DNA of 16,624 bases, from contig DXWR01000299.1 in assembly GCA_019416775.1 (NCBI GenBank), positions 1-16,624 on the forward strand, read 5' to 3'. The notes under the pieces are model-generated. The model was not told where the DNA came from, made no database searches, and worked only from the letters and a program-made list of their open reading frames with translations. This document shows positions 15,243 through 16,624 of the stretch, piece by piece. Numbering within the stretch: the first letter of the stretch is position 1; each line of letters starts with the position of its first letter. Source of the DNA: Oscillospiraceae bacterium. GTDB taxonomy: Bacteria; Bacillota; Clostridia; Oscillospirales; Ruminococcaceae. A program made the position numbers and the translations under genes.

Positions 15243-15294
15243 TTCCCGCCATGGATCCGGAGTAAACCTCTTGGAGTGCTTGGCGGGAGTTTTT
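15243..15294 (+). terminator. Terminator of the polyamine-tcdA operon
   Basis: TTCCCGCCA (15243-15251) pairs with TGGCGGGAG (15281-15289) over 9 pairs and is followed by TTTTT. The long loop can itself fold, with CCGGAG pairing with CTCTTGG around TAAAC. Confidence 0.8.
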
Positions 15295-15314
15295 ATATCA
15301 CAGAAAAACAAGGA

Positions 15315-15348
15315 ATGGGAGTGGATAATGTAGTCCACTCCCATTTTT
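15315..15348. terminator. Second, bidirectional terminator
   Basis: A perfect 11-bp inverted repeat, ATGGGAGTGGA (15315-15325) and TCCACTCCCAT (15334-15344), with an 8-base loop. T runs follow on the plus strand (15344-15348) and, after a few bases, on the minus strand. It can end the plus-strand operon and the convergent aminotransferase transcript. Confidence 0.85.
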
Positions 15349-15374
15349 CTATGTCGGTATTGACTGTAAGCAAA

Positions 15375-16624
15375 TTAATCCTGCACCAATTTTTCCAGGG
15401 CAGCGATCTGCACGCAGAGGCAGAACAGTTCCATAGCCTGTTCCAGTTCGGACACCGGAGGCATGGTGGGAGCCAGACGGATGTTGGTGTCCTTGGGATC
15501 CTTGCCGTAGGGATAGGTGGCGCCGGCGCCGGTGAGCACCACACCTGCTTCCTTGCACAGGGCCACAACCCGCTTGGCGCAGCCTTCCATCACGTCCACG
15601 CTGACGAAGTAGCCGCCGTTGGGTTTGTTCCAGCTGGCAACCTCCAAGCCGCCCAAATGCTCTTCCAACTTGCTGAGCACCATCTGGAATTTGGGCTCCA
15701 GGATAGCCCGGTGCTTTTCCATGTGGGCCTGCAATCCATCCAGATCTTTGTAGAACATCACATGACGCATCTGGTTGATTTTATCGTAACCGATGGTCTG
15801 GACGGAAATCTGCTTTTTGATGAAGTCCAGATTGGCTTTGCTGCACGCCATGGCAGCCACACCGCCGCCGGGGAAGCTGATCTTGGAGGTGGAGGCAAAG
15901 GTGATCATCATGTCCTCGTGGCCGGTTTTCCGCAGCTCATCCATCAGATTCAGCAGATGGTCGGGGTGGTCGGACAGGTGATGGATGCAGTAGGCGTTGT
16001 CCCACATGATCTTAAAGTCCGGGGCAGCGGGATTCAGAGCGGCAAACTTCCGCACCACCTCGTCGGAGTAGGTGATGCCGGTGGGGTTGGAGTACATGGG
16101 CACGCACCAGATTCCCTTGACAGTGGGATCGTTTTCGCAGAGTTCCTTGACCATGTCCATATCCGGGCCGTCCTGGTTCATGGGGATGTTGATCATTTCA
16201 AAGCCGAACAGCTCAGTGATGGCAAAGTGACGGTCGTAACCGGGAACCGGGCAGAGCCACTTGATCTTTTCTTCCTTGCACCAAGGCCGGGGAGAGTTGT
16301 AAAATCCAAAGCTCATGGCCCGGGCGATGCAGTCGTACATCAAGCTCAGACTGGAGTTTCCTCCGATAAACACTTCGGTTTCGTGGTTCATGCCGAACAG
16401 ATTGCCAAACAGCTTGCGGCATTCGTGGATGCCTTCCAGTACGCCGTAGTTGCGCAGGTCCTCGCCCTTTTCCGCGTGCATCACCGACTGGGAATTGAGC
16501 ACGTCCAAAATGGGCATGGTCAGATCCAACTGGTCCGCCCCGGGCTTTCCTCTGGACATATCTAAGTGCAGTCCCTTAGCTTGAAATTCCTGATAATCTT
16601 TGCGCAGCCCGGCCAGCTTTTCTT
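15375..16624 (-). CDS. MocR-type class I aminotransferase (5' end beyond window)
   Basis: A PLP-dependent aminotransferase of the class I/II fold, of the subgroup often annotated alanine-glyoxylate or aspartate aminotransferase (Aminotran_MocR). Family features in order are LDMSRGKPGADQLDL near the N terminus, SNPTGITYSDEVV, WDNAYCIHHL, the PLP lysine in STSKISFPGGG (codon at 15882-15884) and NIRLAPTMPP near the C terminus. No DNA-binding domain is visible, so it is an enzyme rather than a MocR regulator. An ATG exists at 16559, but the frame stays open to the window edge and encodes the usual N-terminal helix (LAGLRKDYQEFQAKGLHLD), so that ATG is internal and the start lies outside. Substrate is uncertain; aspartate is plausible for this subgroup. 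Confidence 0.88.
   Translation of the reverse strand, partial: EKLAGLRKDYQEFQAKGLHLDMSRGKPGADQLDLTMPILDVLNSQSVMHAEKGEDLRNYGVLEGIHECRKLFGNLFGMNHETEVFIGGNSSLSLMYDCIARAMSFGFYNSPRPWCKEEKIKWLCPVPGYDRHFAITELFGFEMINIPMNQDGPDMDMVKELCENDPTVKGIWCVPMYSNPTGITYSDEVVRKFAALNPAAPDFKIMWDNAYCIHHLSDHPDHLLNLMDELRKTGHEDMMITFASTSKISFPGGGVAAMACSKANLDFIKKQISVQTIGYDKINQMRHVMFYKDLDGLQAHMEKHRAILEPKFQMVLSKLEEHLGGLEVASWNKPNGGYFVSVDVMEGCAKRVVALCKEAGVVLTGAGATYPYGKDPKDTNIRLAPTMPPVSELEQAMELFCLCVQIAALEKLVQD

Noticed and set aside
16557..16559. ATG as the start of the aminotransferase
   Set aside because: The upstream codons to the window edge encode the normal N-terminal helix of the family, so this Met is the internal one of LDMSRGKP.
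15276..16565. A 429-codon open frame on the plus strand
   Set aside because: It is the complement of the aminotransferase gene, whose PLP motifs are clear; the translated product is low-complexity His/Gly/Val without recognisable motifs, and it would begin inside a terminator.
1..16624. Mobile element, CRISPR array, defence or toxin-antitoxin system
   Set aside because: No repeats in array form, transposase, integrase, nuclease or small paired genes were seen; the window reads as core metabolism.

Overview
The window looks like chromosomal DNA of a low-to-mid-GC Firmicute, most likely a gut-type anaerobic clostridium (Oscillospirales/Ruminococcaceae-like). The basis is strong AAGGAGG-type ribosome binding sites, frequent TTG starts, a T-box leader, Gram-positive type promoters and terminators, L-lactate dehydrogenase, and a polyamine cluster of the kind known from gut clostridia. 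The assignment is inferred from gene content, not from a marker gene. No rRNA, tRNA, CRISPR array, insertion sequence or phage gene was seen.

Left part (1-3670): a YcxB-like membrane protein gene (+) meets a Fe/Mn superoxide dismutase gene (-) tail to tail with 3 bp between them. A lipoprotein gene (+, visibly more AT-rich) then converges on a minus-strand pair: a MIF-like tautomerase followed by a YbaK/EbsC-type aminoacyl-tRNA deacylase. The tautomerase gene has a roughly 130-base leader with several mutually compatible helices. Its predicted promoter stands back to back with the nadE promoter.

Middle part (3671-8565): glutamine-dependent NAD+ synthetase (nadE); a complete T-box leader with its own promoter and terminator; threonine ammonia-lyase (ilvA) followed by ridA, which removes the reactive enamine/imine product of IlvA; a bidirectional terminator; then L-lactate dehydrogenase on the minus strand.

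Right part (8844-15237): a six-gene plus-strand polyamine operon: speD (AdoMet decarboxylase), speA-like basic amino-acid decarboxylase, speE (aminopropyltransferase), carboxy(nor)spermidine dehydrogenase, carboxy(nor)spermidine decarboxylase, and finally a TcdA/ThiF-like tRNA t6A dehydratase. Two chemically different ways of adding an aminopropyl group (decarboxylated AdoMet versus aspartate semialdehyde) are therefore encoded side by side. No agmatinase, agmatine deiminase or N-carbamoylputrescine amidohydrolase is in the window. Two tandem terminators separate this operon from a convergent MocR-type class I aminotransferase gene that runs off the right edge.

Most of the window is ordinary metabolism. 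The points most worth a second look are the dual-route polyamine operon lacking an agmatine-to-putrescine step, the folded leader of the tautomerase gene, the T-box whose specifier codon is not obvious, and the cluster of TTG starts.
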